Below, in pieces: positions 1 to 4,887 of a stretch of DNA of 5,037 nucleotides. The position numbers and the translations under genes were made by a program. The stretch is taken from NCBI GenBank assembly GCA_015484715.1, contig WFUY01000475.1, positions 1 to 5,037 of the forward strand, in the 5' to 3' direction. This stretch comes from Thermoflexales bacterium (GTDB lineage: Bacteria > Chloroflexota > Anaerolineae > S140-20). A model generated the notes under the pieces. It ran no database searches. It was not told the origin of the DNA and saw only the letters and a list, made by a program, of their open reading frames with translations. Each line of letters opens with the position of its first letter. Position 1 is the stretch's first letter.

Positions 1-1025
1 GCGATTACCCCCGGCTGCGCCCGCGCGATTTCCACCAACGCTTCCAATTCCGGGCAGCTCACCTCGTAGTCGTCCCGCAGGCTGGCGTGAGAAGCGGTCA
101 TCAACTGCCCCACCGCCTCCAGGTCGCCCCGCTCCAGCGCTTCCACCATGGCCAGCACCCGCCGGTTCTCGGTGATGACGTGACGGGCCCGGCGGTAGAT
201 GTGGGGGGGCAGTTCGTCGCGGGCTGCCTCCAACTGCTCCGGCGTCACGTCCCGCAGGACGCGGGCCCCCAGGTGGCGGGCGGCCTGGAATCCCTCAGCC
301 TGGCGGGTGGCGTAGGCGGAGTTGACCAACTCCCGCTGCACCCCGCTGTCCACGATGACCAGGCGCAGGCCGGCGGGCAACGGGACCGGCCTCGTCGTCA
401 GGTCGCGGCAGTCAATGAAGAGGGCGTGGTCGGCCTTCCCCAGGATGGCGACCATCTGGTCCATCACGCCGCAGGGCATGCCGACGAACTCCCTCTCCGC
501 CCGCTGGCAGGTGAGGGCCATCTCCCGGGGGTCAAGGTGGAAGCCGCTGACCCGCTGGAAGGCGTAGGCGGCGGCCACCTCGATGGCTGCCGAGGAGGAG
601 AGGCCGGCCGCCATCGGCAGGTTCCCCATCGCCACCGCCTCCATCCCGTCCAGCACCAGCCCCCGCTCCTGGAGCGCCCAGGCGACGCCGGGGAGGTAGC
701 GCAGGGCCGGCGGGATCGCCTCGCGCTCGATCTGCCGTAGATCGAAGACCAGCGCCTGATCCAGGTCGGCGGCGTAGAAGTGGACCTGGCGGTCGGGCCG
801 AGGGCGGGCGGCCAGCCAGACGGCCCGGTCCAGGGCGGCCGGCAGGACAAAGCCCTCGTGGTAGTCGGTGTGTCCGCCGATCAGGTTGACCCGGCCCGGC
901 GCTCGCACGAGGAAGCTGGGCGAGGTCCCGTAGCGCCGGGCGAAGAGGGCGACGAGTTGGGACTGGATGCGCTTGGCAGCGCTCTCAGGCCCCGGCCCTT
1001 GGGGGATGCTCTGCTTCATCGTCAT
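1..1025 (-). CDS. galK: Galactokinase (GHMP kinase family), C-terminus cut off by window edge
   Basis: Cytoplasmic sugar kinase expected to convert galactose plus ATP to galactose-1-phosphate, the first step of the Leloir pathway. The 341 visible residues show the family motifs in order: sugar-binding signature RVNLIGGHTDYHEGFVLP (about 45-62), ATP-binding GHMP motif LPMAAGLSSSAAIEVA (136-151), and GMPCGVMDQ (182-190), whose Asp189 matches the family's catalytic aspartate. The visible part ends with SLRDDYEVSCPELEALVEIA, which in the family directly precedes the third motif, so roughly 50-70 residues lie outside the window. The start is ATG at 1025 because AAGGAG sits 6 bases upstream; ATG at 1019 is an in-frame alternative. 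The first 41 bases overlap the end of the hydrolase gene, suggesting translational coupling. Odd point: the signature normally reads GEHTDYN, but here the Glu is Gly and the Asn is His, so another sugar substrate is possible. Confidence 0.9.
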   Translation of the reverse strand, partial: MTMKQSIPQGPGPESAAKRIQSQLVALFARRYGTSPSFLVRAPGRVNLIGGHTDYHEGFVLPAALDRAVWLAARPRPDRQVHFYAADLDQALVFDLRQIEREAIPPALRYLPGVAWALQERGLVLDGMEAVAMGNLPMAAGLSSSAAIEVAAAYAFQRVSGFHLDPREMALTCQRAEREFVGMPCGVMDQMVAILGKADHALFIDCRDLTTRPVPLPAGLRLVIVDSGVQRELVNSAYATRQAEGFQAARHLGARVLRDVTPEQLEAARDELPPHIYRRARHVITENRRVLAMVEALERGDLEAVGQLMTASHASLRDDYEVSCPELEALVEIARAQPGVI

Positions 1026-2826
1026 CGGTCGCTCCTTCTTGGTACCAGCGCGTCAGGCCGATGCGTGCCATCCAGCCCAATCCCAGGAGCAGAACCGCCA
1101 GGGGGAGCAGCGTCCGGCCCGGTGCCCGGCGGACGATGAGGCCGTCCACGATGGCTTGGCCTGGGCTCTGGGGGTTGGCGGTGATCCGAACCCGGTAGCG
1201 CCCGGGCGGAAGACGGCTGACGACCGGGACGAGGACGCCGAAGCGGGGTTCGGCGCTCACCAGGGCGATGGCACGCTGCCACACCCGCCCGTCGGGCTCC
1301 GCCGGCTCCACCGTCACCGCCAACGAGCCTCCCTGGGGGCCGGTCCCCACCACCAGGTCGAGCCCTGTCCCCCGGAAGGTGAAGCGGGCCGTCTCGCCGA
1401 CGGCCTCCGTCACTCGGTAGCCGCCCAAGACGGCCTGGGGGTCCGTCGCCTCCCGCCAGCCATCGCTCCAGGCGATGGCCCAGTGGTCTTCCTGGTGGTA
1501 GCCGGGGTAGACGAGAGGCGGGCGGGTGGCATAGCTCTTCATGGCCTCGTAGACGGGCATAGGAGTGAAGTCGGGCTCGACCATGCGGAAGTAGTACCAG
1601 GCCTGGTCCCGCTCGGCGTCGGAGGGGCGTTTGAAGAACCAGAAGTTGACGACGCCCACCCAGGGCCACTCCTCCTGGATCCGCTGGTAGGCGAGGGGGG
1701 CGTAGCGGGCCTGCTGCTCCAGCGTCACCCGCCCATAAGCCGGGTAGGCGGGGTGGTCCGGGGGGAGGGCGTTGCTGTTCATCTCGCTGATCCAGATGGG
1801 CTTGTGGGCGTCGCCGTAGCGGACCATGATCTCCCGCAGGTAGCGGGGCCGGCTGAAGTTGAGGACGACAGGGCGCATCCGGTGGTCCGTCGGCCCCGAC
1901 CAGAGGATGTAGTCGTTGACGGCCAGGATGTCGAAGCAGTCGCCGGCACCGGCCCGGTACATCTGCTCTAAGAACAGCAGGTCGTTCAGGTTGTTGCCGC
2001 CCCAGGGGTTCATCGCTCCCATCTCGGCCGTGGGGGCCAGCGCCCCGCTGAGGATCACCACCTGGGGGTCGGCCTCCTTGGCCCGGCGGTAGCCCTCGCA
2101 GAGGAGACGGGTGTAGCCCACCGGGTCCACAGGCTGGTTGCCCCACTCGGGGTAGATGTTGGGCTCGTTCCAGAGCTGGTAGTAGCGGATGCGGCCCCGG
2201 TAACGGGAGACGACGGCGTAGACGAAGTCGCCGTAGTCGGCGATGTCGTCGGGAGGAGCGTAAGGTCCCAGGGCATCCCCCTGGGCGCGGCTCCAGGCCG
2301 GTGGGTTGCTCAGCCGGGCGATGATCTCCAGGCCGTAGCGCTCCGCCAGGTCCACGATCTGGTCGTACTTCTCCCAGGCGGAGCGGTAGGGCTCGTGCCG
2401 CCGGTCCTCGAAGTCCCCCTTGCCGTGGATCTCGATGTCTTCCCAGGGGAACTCCTGGCGGATCCAGTGGAAGCCGGCCTGGGCGATCATCTGGACCACG
2501 CGCTCCCGCTTCCAGGGTTCGACCTCCTGCTCCAAGAAGGTGTTGATGCCGAAGGGGTTGACGCCGGCGTGGGCGACCGGGGCGAAATCGGCTGTGTGGG
2601 GCTGGGGGCGGGTGACGTTGGCGGCCAACTGGAAGAGCCCCCGAAGCTGGGGCAGCCATGCCTCCTCCCCTGTCCAGCGGAAGAGGGTCTGGTCCACCCG
2701 GTCGGGCAGGGAGCGGAGGGAGAGGGGGGCGGACGGTCGGCTTGCTCCCCACAGCCCGCCGAGCAGGAGCAGGAGCCCCAGGATCGGCACCCAGAGACAA
2801 CGGCGCATAGTTGCCAGCCTACCCAT
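985..2826 (-). CDS. Membrane-anchored glycoside hydrolase, clan GH-A (GH39/GH5-like)
   Basis: Predicted extracytoplasmic glycosidase of 613 residues; its substrate cannot be read from sequence. An N-terminal hydrophobic segment (about 11-27) is a signal anchor or signal peptide. The catalytic (beta/alpha)8 domain spans about 88-435, beginning GVNPFGINTF and including IRQEFPWEDIE (122-132). LWNEPN (218-223) carries the likely acid/base Glu221, and PIWISEMNSN (343-352) the likely nucleophile Glu348, matching the clan GH-A strand-4 and strand-7 glutamates. Residues about 440-565 look like a beta-sandwich accessory domain. A second hydrophobic helix (about 572-589) and a charged tail follow. The start is ATG 2826, whose A is shared with the previous gene's stop (TGATG); GTG 2829 and ATG 2808 are alternatives, and no strong Shine-Dalgarno is visible, as expected for coupled translation. 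The 3' end overlaps galK by 41 bases. PslG-like enzymes of exopolysaccharide loci have a similar fold, so polysaccharide turnover is an alternative to nutrient breakdown. Confidence 0.85.
   Translation of the reverse strand: MGRLATMRRCLWVPILGLLLLLGGLWGASRPSAPLSLRSLPDRVDQTLFRWTGEEAWLPQLRGLFQLAANVTRPQPHTADFAPVAHAGVNPFGINTFLEQEVEPWKRERVVQMIAQAGFHWIRQEFPWEDIEIHGKGDFEDRRHEPYRSAWEKYDQIVDLAERYGLEIIARLSNPPAWSRAQGDALGPYAPPDDIADYGDFVYAVVSRYRGRIRYYQLWNEPNIYPEWGNQPVDPVGYTRLLCEGYRRAKEADPQVVILSGALAPTAEMGAMNPWGGNNLNDLLFLEQMYRAGAGDCFDILAVNDYILWSGPTDHRMRPVVLNFSRPRYLREIMVRYGDAHKPIWISEMNSNALPPDHPAYPAYGRVTLEQQARYAPLAYQRIQEEWPWVGVVNFWFFKRPSDAERDQAWYYFRMVEPDFTPMPVYEAMKSYATRPPLVYPGYHQEDHWAIAWSDGWREATDPQAVLGGYRVTEAVGETARFTFRGTGLDLVVGTGPQGGSLAVTVEPAEPDGRVWQRAIALVSAEPRFGVLVPVVSRLPPGRYRVRITANPQSPGQAIVDGLIVRRAPGRTLLPLAVLLLGLGWMARIGLTRWYQEGATDDDEAEHPPRAGA
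1032..1037 (-). promoter_or_regulatory. Ribosome binding site of galK
   Basis: AAGGAG on the minus strand, 6 bases before the ATG at 1025. It lies inside the coding sequence of the upstream hydrolase gene. It decides the galK start in favour of 1025 over 1019. Confidence 0.75.
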
Positions 2827-3176
2827 CACGCCCGACAGGAGGCGGAGACCTCGGTGCGGCCTGAGGTGGCCAGGTAGGCCGACACCTCCTGTCGGGCCTT
2901 CTCAAACTGCTCCAGGAGGGCCTCGTCATCCCCTTTGAAGCCGAGGATGGTGCGCCGAGAACAGGTGGCGCAGCCCAGCGAGGCCCGGTAGCTGTCCAGG
3001 TTGCAGGTGAGGCAGCCGGCCAGGTGGCTCATCATCAGCGAGAAGGCCAGCGTCTCTTCGTGGTCCTCGGGCAAGCCGATGATCCGGTCCACCAACTCGG
3101 TCCAGGCGGGACCGCGCAGGTCCCGCAGGCCGGGAATGCAACGAGCCGGGAAGAGGATTTCGCTCTCCGGGTACAT
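2826..3176 (-). CDS. Small protein with CX2C-X10-CX2C motif, function unknown
   Basis: 116 residues, first gene of the minus-strand operon. I do not recognise a named family. Four cysteines form CX2C-X10-CX2C (Cys55, 58, 69, 72; GCLTCN and GCATCS), a layout suited to binding zinc or an iron-sulfur cluster; Cys13 and Cys114 are additional. The segment around 24-52 and the stretch 84-101 (DEALLEQFEKARQEVSAY) look helical. There is no signal peptide or membrane helix, so it is probably cytoplasmic. The start is ATG 3176, giving MYPESEILFP, with GGGGA 6 bases upstream. The frame stays open to 3362, but the extra N-terminal residues are low-quality, and a -10-like box lies over the next possible starts (3203, 3206). 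Its stop overlaps the hydrolase start, so the two are almost certainly co-translated. A metal-binding regulator or accessory protein is conceivable but not shown. Confidence 0.75.
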   Translation of the reverse strand: MYPESEILFPARCIPGLRDLRGPAWTELVDRIIGLPEDHEETLAFSLMMSHLAGCLTCNLDSYRASLGCATCSRRTILGFKGDDEALLEQFEKARQEVSAYLATSGRTEVSASCRA

Positions 3177-3182
3177 AGCTGT

Positions 3183-3187
3183 TCCCC
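3183..3187 (-). promoter_or_regulatory. Ribosome binding site of the CxxC protein gene
   Basis: GGGGA on the minus strand, 6 bases before ATG 3176. The upstream candidate starts at 3203 and 3206 have no comparable site, so this supports the shorter protein. Confidence 0.5.
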
Positions 3188-3201
3188 ACAGTGAGAGATT
3201 C

Positions 3202-3207
3202 ATCATA
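3202..3207 (-). promoter_or_regulatory. Candidate -10 box for the minus-strand operon
   Basis: TATGAT on the minus strand matches TATAAT at five of six positions. It would place the transcription start near 3195, just upstream of the ribosome site for ATG 3176. No convincing -35 hexamer is seen 16-18 bases upstream (TACCGG at the 17-base position), so the call is weak. Confidence 0.3.
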
Positions 3208-3312
3208 GCGATGGCGGTGGAAATCCGGTAGGATGGGGCAGGATTCACCCGACGTGTTCCGAGCAACCTGGCAAGCAGGGAGTTGGTTTCGGGCTGTGCG
3301 GGTTCCCACGAC

Positions 3313-3335
3313 CGTCGTTCGACGACCGGCGCCGG
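3313..3335. promoter_or_regulatory. Two adjacent palindromes in the divergent gap, possible operator
   Basis: CGTCG-TT-CGACG (3313-3324) and the perfect palindrome CCGGCGCCGG (3326-3335) lie almost side by side between the two divergent genes. They could be a regulator site or a hairpin. In DNA this GC-rich, short palindromes arise easily by chance, and no clear plus-strand promoter was found beside them. Confidence 0.2.
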
Positions 3336-3373
3336 GCGTTGCCGGTCTGGCCCAAGCCCCACAGCCGGGCTCT

Positions 3374-3380
3374 AGGGAGG
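3374..3380 (+). promoter_or_regulatory. Ribosome binding site of the tubby-like protein gene
   Basis: AGGGAGG ends 9 bases before ATG 3390. It decides the start: the frame is open from ATG 3339, but that would place this site inside the gene and add 17 unconvincing residues. A small hairpin, AGCCC (3355-3359) with GGGCT (3367-3371), sits immediately upstream. Confidence 0.7.
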
Positions 3381-3389
3381 TGGCGGCTT

Positions 3390-3935
3390 ATGGGATACGG
3401 AATCCACAAGTTGACCTTCAGCGCTGAGGAAGCTTATCGCTACCAGATTTACAACGGAACGGGGCGCCTTCGCTATCAGGCAGAGCGGCTGGATGCTCGC
3501 CTGCCTCTCCCCACCTACCGTGTGCGCTTTCTGGACCCGGCGGGGAGCGCCATCGCCCAACTCTCGGCCCTTGAGGAAAACCCCTGGATCTTTGAGCGCA
3601 CCTATCTGCTGCGGATGGCAGGGACGACGGGACCCGACTACGTCATCCGCCGCGAGTGGCCCTTCGTAGACGAAGCGTTGCTCCGGCTTCCCCACTACTA
3701 CGTTGAGCTAGGACCCCGCATCTACCTGGCCCACGGCAGCCGCTATGGTCAGCACTTCTACAGCATCCACCGGCTTCAGGATGGGGCCGTGGTGGGGGAG
3801 ATCCTTCGCCCCACCAGCGGCTATCACTACTGGATCGAGACCGAGGCACCGGTCCTCCAGCAAGCCCCCCTATTGCTGGTGGCCCTGGTGGTCGTGATTG
3901 ATATGGAATGGGAGATGGTGCTGGAACGAGCGTGA
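3390..3935 (+). CDS. Tubby C-terminal-like / LURP-one-related (scramblase-like) domain protein
   Basis: 181 residues. The pattern resembles the LURP-one-related/phospholipid scramblase fold, a 12-strand beta-barrel closed around a hydrophobic C-terminal helix. Short alternating strands are visible: PTYRVRFLDPAGSAIAQL (41-58), YVIRREWPFVDEALL (84-98), YYVELG (103-108), QHFYSIHRLQDGAVVGEI (121-138) and YHYWIETE (145-152). They are followed by the hydrophobic stretch APLLLVALVVVIDMEW (159-174), which in this fold is the buried helix rather than a membrane span. There is no signal peptide. Bacterial members are poorly characterised; lipid or membrane association is suggested for some, and no enzymatic residues can be named. 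The gene appears to be single: divergent from the minus-strand operon and convergent with the 96-residue gene. The family call is by pattern recognition only. Confidence 0.65.
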   Translation: MGYGIHKLTFSAEEAYRYQIYNGTGRLRYQAERLDARLPLPTYRVRFLDPAGSAIAQLSALEENPWIFERTYLLRMAGTTGPDYVIRREWPFVDEALLRLPHYYVELGPRIYLAHGSRYGQHFYSIHRLQDGAVVGEILRPTSGYHYWIETEAPVLQQAPLLLVALVVVIDMEWEMVLERA

Positions 3936-3945
3936 GGCCAAGGTC

Positions 3946-3967
3946 CGGTGGACTATCGTTTCCACCG
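3946..3967. terminator. Hairpin between convergent genes, possible bidirectional terminator
   Basis: CGGTGGA (3946-3952) and TCCACCG (3961-3967) form a perfect 7-base-pair stem with an 8-base loop, 10 bases after the stop of the tubby-like gene. On the plus strand only TTT follows, so the U-tract is short. The loop and right arm include the stop and final codons of the minus-strand gene, so for that gene termination would come almost at its stop. Confidence 0.4.
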
Positions 3968-4243
3968 TTTGCGCAGTTCGGACCAATCCAACTGGCGCTC
4001 TTTCTGGGGCTGGGCCGAGACCATCTGGTCCACCGCCTTGGCGATCTCGGTGGGGTCGAAGGCGTGGGCCTCGGCGGCCAGCTTCTCCAGTGCTGCCCGC
4101 TCCTCCGGGGTCACCGGGCGGCCCATCTCTTCCTCCAAGCGGGCCAGGGCCAGCAGCAGCGCCCGTTCCCCATCGGAGAGTTGAGCGCTGCCCCCCTCCA
4201 ACAGCCAGCGGGCTTTGCCGGGGTCCATCAAGGACTCGCTCAT
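3953..4243 (-). CDS. Small charged helical protein, function unknown
   Basis: 96 residues, not recognised. It looks almost wholly alpha-helical, with helices about 21-40 (QLSDGERALLLALARLEEEM), 45-60 (TPEERAALEKLAAEAH) and 64-76. A strongly basic end RKRWKR (91-96) could contact nucleic acid or membrane phosphates. There are no cysteines, signal peptide or membrane span. The start is ATG 4243, with the strong ribosome site AAGGGGGGA 5 bases upstream. It faces the tubby-like gene tail to tail, with 17 bases between stops. Immediately upstream (19 bases from the start) lies copy 1 of the structured repeat, in the reverse sense relative to this gene. Amino-acid composition and codon use look like real coding sequence, which is the main reason for the call. 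Confidence 0.65.
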   Translation of the reverse strand: MSESLMDPGKARWLLEGGSAQLSDGERALLLALARLEEEMGRPVTPEERAALEKLAAEAHAFDPTEIAKAVDQMVSAQPQKERQLDWSELRKRWKR

Positions 4244-4261
4244 GATTTTCCCCCCTTGAGC

Positions 4262-4378
4262 GTATCTGTTCAGCCTACCCTCCCGCAGGTCACCGGTCGA
4301 GGGCGTTTTCAGCCCCGATGGGCTATTGGAAGCACGGTTTCGCGTCGGAAACGTGCCTAACCTGCGGGAGGGTGAACA
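4262..4378 (+). repeat. Structured repeat, copy 1
   Basis: First of two direct copies; identity to copy 2 is 99 of 108 over the ungapped part (4271-4378), and the nine differences are all transitions. A perfect 14-base inverted repeat, ACCCTCCCGCAGGT (4277-4290) and ACCTGCGGGAGGGT (4360-4373), forms the outer stem. Inside are a hairpin, GTTTTC-AGCCC-CGAT-GGGCT-ATT-GGAAGC (4305-4333), and a second hairpin, GTTTC (4337-4341) with GAAAC (4348-4352). A weaker 4-pair hairpin may lie at 4291-4305. The copy begins 19 bases upstream of the 96-residue gene, which is read the other way. No promoter like that of copy 2 was found before it. It may be a mobile small palindromic element or an RNA gene. Confidence 0.9.
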
Positions 4379-4501
4379 TTGAGCTCACCGCGCCGTTGCC
4401 AGACGATCTTGAGAGGACCGGCATCGGCTTATATTGTCCCACAAATTGGCCGATTGCGCAACCTCTGGGGGGCAGCGGCAGGGACCCGTCGGCTTTTCGT
4501 T

Positions 4502-4523
4502 GCCTCCTCACCCGGTGATCACC
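4502..4523. repeat. Short repeat pair, left member
   Basis: GCCTCCTCACCC (4502-4513) is followed directly by the perfect palindrome GGTGATCACC (4514-4523). Both modules recur to the right of the 77-base palindromic element, in the opposite order. Confidence 0.6.
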
Positions 4524-4548
4524 CATATCTTTGGGGATAGGGAGACTA

Positions 4549-4625
4549 GCCGTCCACGAAGGGGGCGCGAATACACGAATTAAGGACCGCCTCATTCGTG
4601 CATTTGTGAGAAATTCGTGGACGGC
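4549..4625. repeat. 77-base nested palindromic element
   Basis: The outer perfect inverted repeat is GCCGTCCACGAA (4549-4560) with TTCGTGGACGGC (4614-4625). Nested within it is CACGAAT (4574-4580) with ATTCGTG (4594-4600). From memory, intergenic repeats built of CACGAAT/ATTCGTG words are common in environmental bacterial genomes, so this is likely one of a dispersed small repeat family. No transposase or clear target duplication is visible. A transcript would fold into a long imperfect hairpin. Confidence 0.75.
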
Positions 4626-4656
4626 CTGCTACGGACCACTCTCTCGCTCCCTTGTG

Positions 4657-4678
4657 GGTAATCACCGCCTCCTCACCC
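4657..4678. repeat. Short repeat pair, right member
   Basis: GGTAATCACC (4657-4666), one mismatch from the left palindrome, is followed directly by GCCTCCTCACCC (4667-4678), identical to the left module. The order is reversed relative to 4502-4523. Confidence 0.6.
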
Positions 4679-4679
4679 A

Positions 4680-4708
4680 TTGCGTTCCCGCCTCTTTTGG
4701 TCTATAAT
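4680..4708 (+). promoter_or_regulatory. Sigma-70-type promoter upstream of repeat copy 2
   Basis: TTGCGT (-35, 4680-4685), a 17-base spacer and a perfect TATAAT (-10, 4703-4708). The transcript would start near 4715, at the foot of the hairpin TAGGCTG (4714-4720) with CAGCCTA (4729-4735). It would then run through repeat copy 2 and, unless terminated, into the lipoprotein gene. The -35 box matches consensus at only three positions; the ideal spacing and -10 box carry the call. Confidence 0.65.
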
Positions 4709-4720
4709 CTATCTAGGCTG

Positions 4721-4836
4721 GTATCTATCAGCCTATCCTCCCGCAGATTACCGATCGAGGGTGCTTTCAGCCCCGATGGGCTATTGGAAGCATGGTTTCG
4801 CGTCGGAAACGCGCCTAACCTGCGGGAGGGTGAGCA
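4721..4836 (+). ncRNA. Structured repeat, copy 2; candidate leader RNA or small RNA
   Basis: Second copy of the element at 4262-4378, here directly downstream of a good promoter. The outer stem is ATCCTCCCGCAGAT (4735-4748) with ACCTGCGGGAGGGT (4818-4831), less perfect than in copy 1 (one U-G pair, one A-C mismatch). The hairpin GCTTTC-AGCCC-CGAT-GGGCT-ATT-GGAAGC (4763-4791) is fully kept; its C-G pair is U-G in copy 1. The hairpin GTTTC/GAAAC (4795-4799, 4806-4810) is identical. The 3' end lies about 50 bases before the lipoprotein start codon, so it would form that gene's 5' leader. No U-tract follows the outer stem, which argues against it being a terminator. I do not recognise it as a named riboswitch or RNA family. 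The repeat is certain; its role as an RNA is inference. Confidence 0.45.
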
Positions 4837-4876
4837 GTTACCTAGGCCGTAGAAAGCGTGCCCGTGATGCCCGGTC

Positions 4877-4882
4877 GGAGGT
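4877..4882 (+). promoter_or_regulatory. Ribosome binding site of the lipoprotein gene
   Basis: GGAGGT, 5 bases before ATG 4888. The CCTCC at 4737-4741 in the outer stem of repeat copy 2 is complementary to its first five bases, so masking is possible in principle, though only five pairs can form. Confidence 0.65.
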
Positions 4883-4887
4883 CGCCC

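Larger units (their letters stand above)
4379..4679. other. Intergenic stretch without a credible gene
   Basis: The 301 bases between copy 1 and the copy 2 promoter are lower in GC than the flanking genes. Open frames here are short, lack ribosome sites and show no protein-like composition. The contents are the palindromic element at 4549-4625, the permuted short repeats at 4502-4523 and 4657-4678, and a weak promoter-like TATATT at 4430-4435 whose -35 spacing is poor (TTGAGA, 15 bases). Nothing else is recognised. Confidence 0.6.

Noticed and set aside
1022..2800. A 592-residue minus-strand open frame overlapping the hydrolase gene, and a long plus-strand frame at 967-1971.
   Set aside because: Both are rich in Pro/Arg/Gly, have no motifs, and arise from the high GC at third codon positions of the real hydrolase gene, whose active-site motifs are clear.
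3177..3362. N-terminal extension of the CxxC protein, open to ATG 3362.
   Set aside because: The extra residues lack protein-like character and cover the divergent gap. A ribosome site supports ATG 3176, and a -10-like box lies at 3202-3207.
4305..4333. Resemblance of TTTCAGCCCCGATGGGCT and the GGAAGC ending to a CRISPR repeat.
   Set aside because: There is one unit per copy, the copies are 458 bases apart, the conserved block is far longer than a CRISPR repeat, and there are no spacers or cas genes. A relic is possible but unsupported.
4277..4373. The repeat's outer stem as a rho-independent terminator.
   Set aside because: Neither copy is followed by a U-tract on either strand, and the long multi-hairpin interior is not terminator-like.
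4409..4435. Promoter-like TTGAGA and TATATT after repeat copy 1.
   Set aside because: The spacer is only 15 bases and no gene or recognised RNA follows.
4277..4831. Cloverleaf-like layout suggesting a tRNA or tRNA-like gene.
   Set aside because: There is no T-loop GTTC-like motif, no anticodon stem of the right size, no CCA-proximal 7-pair stem, and the outer stem is 14 pairs long.
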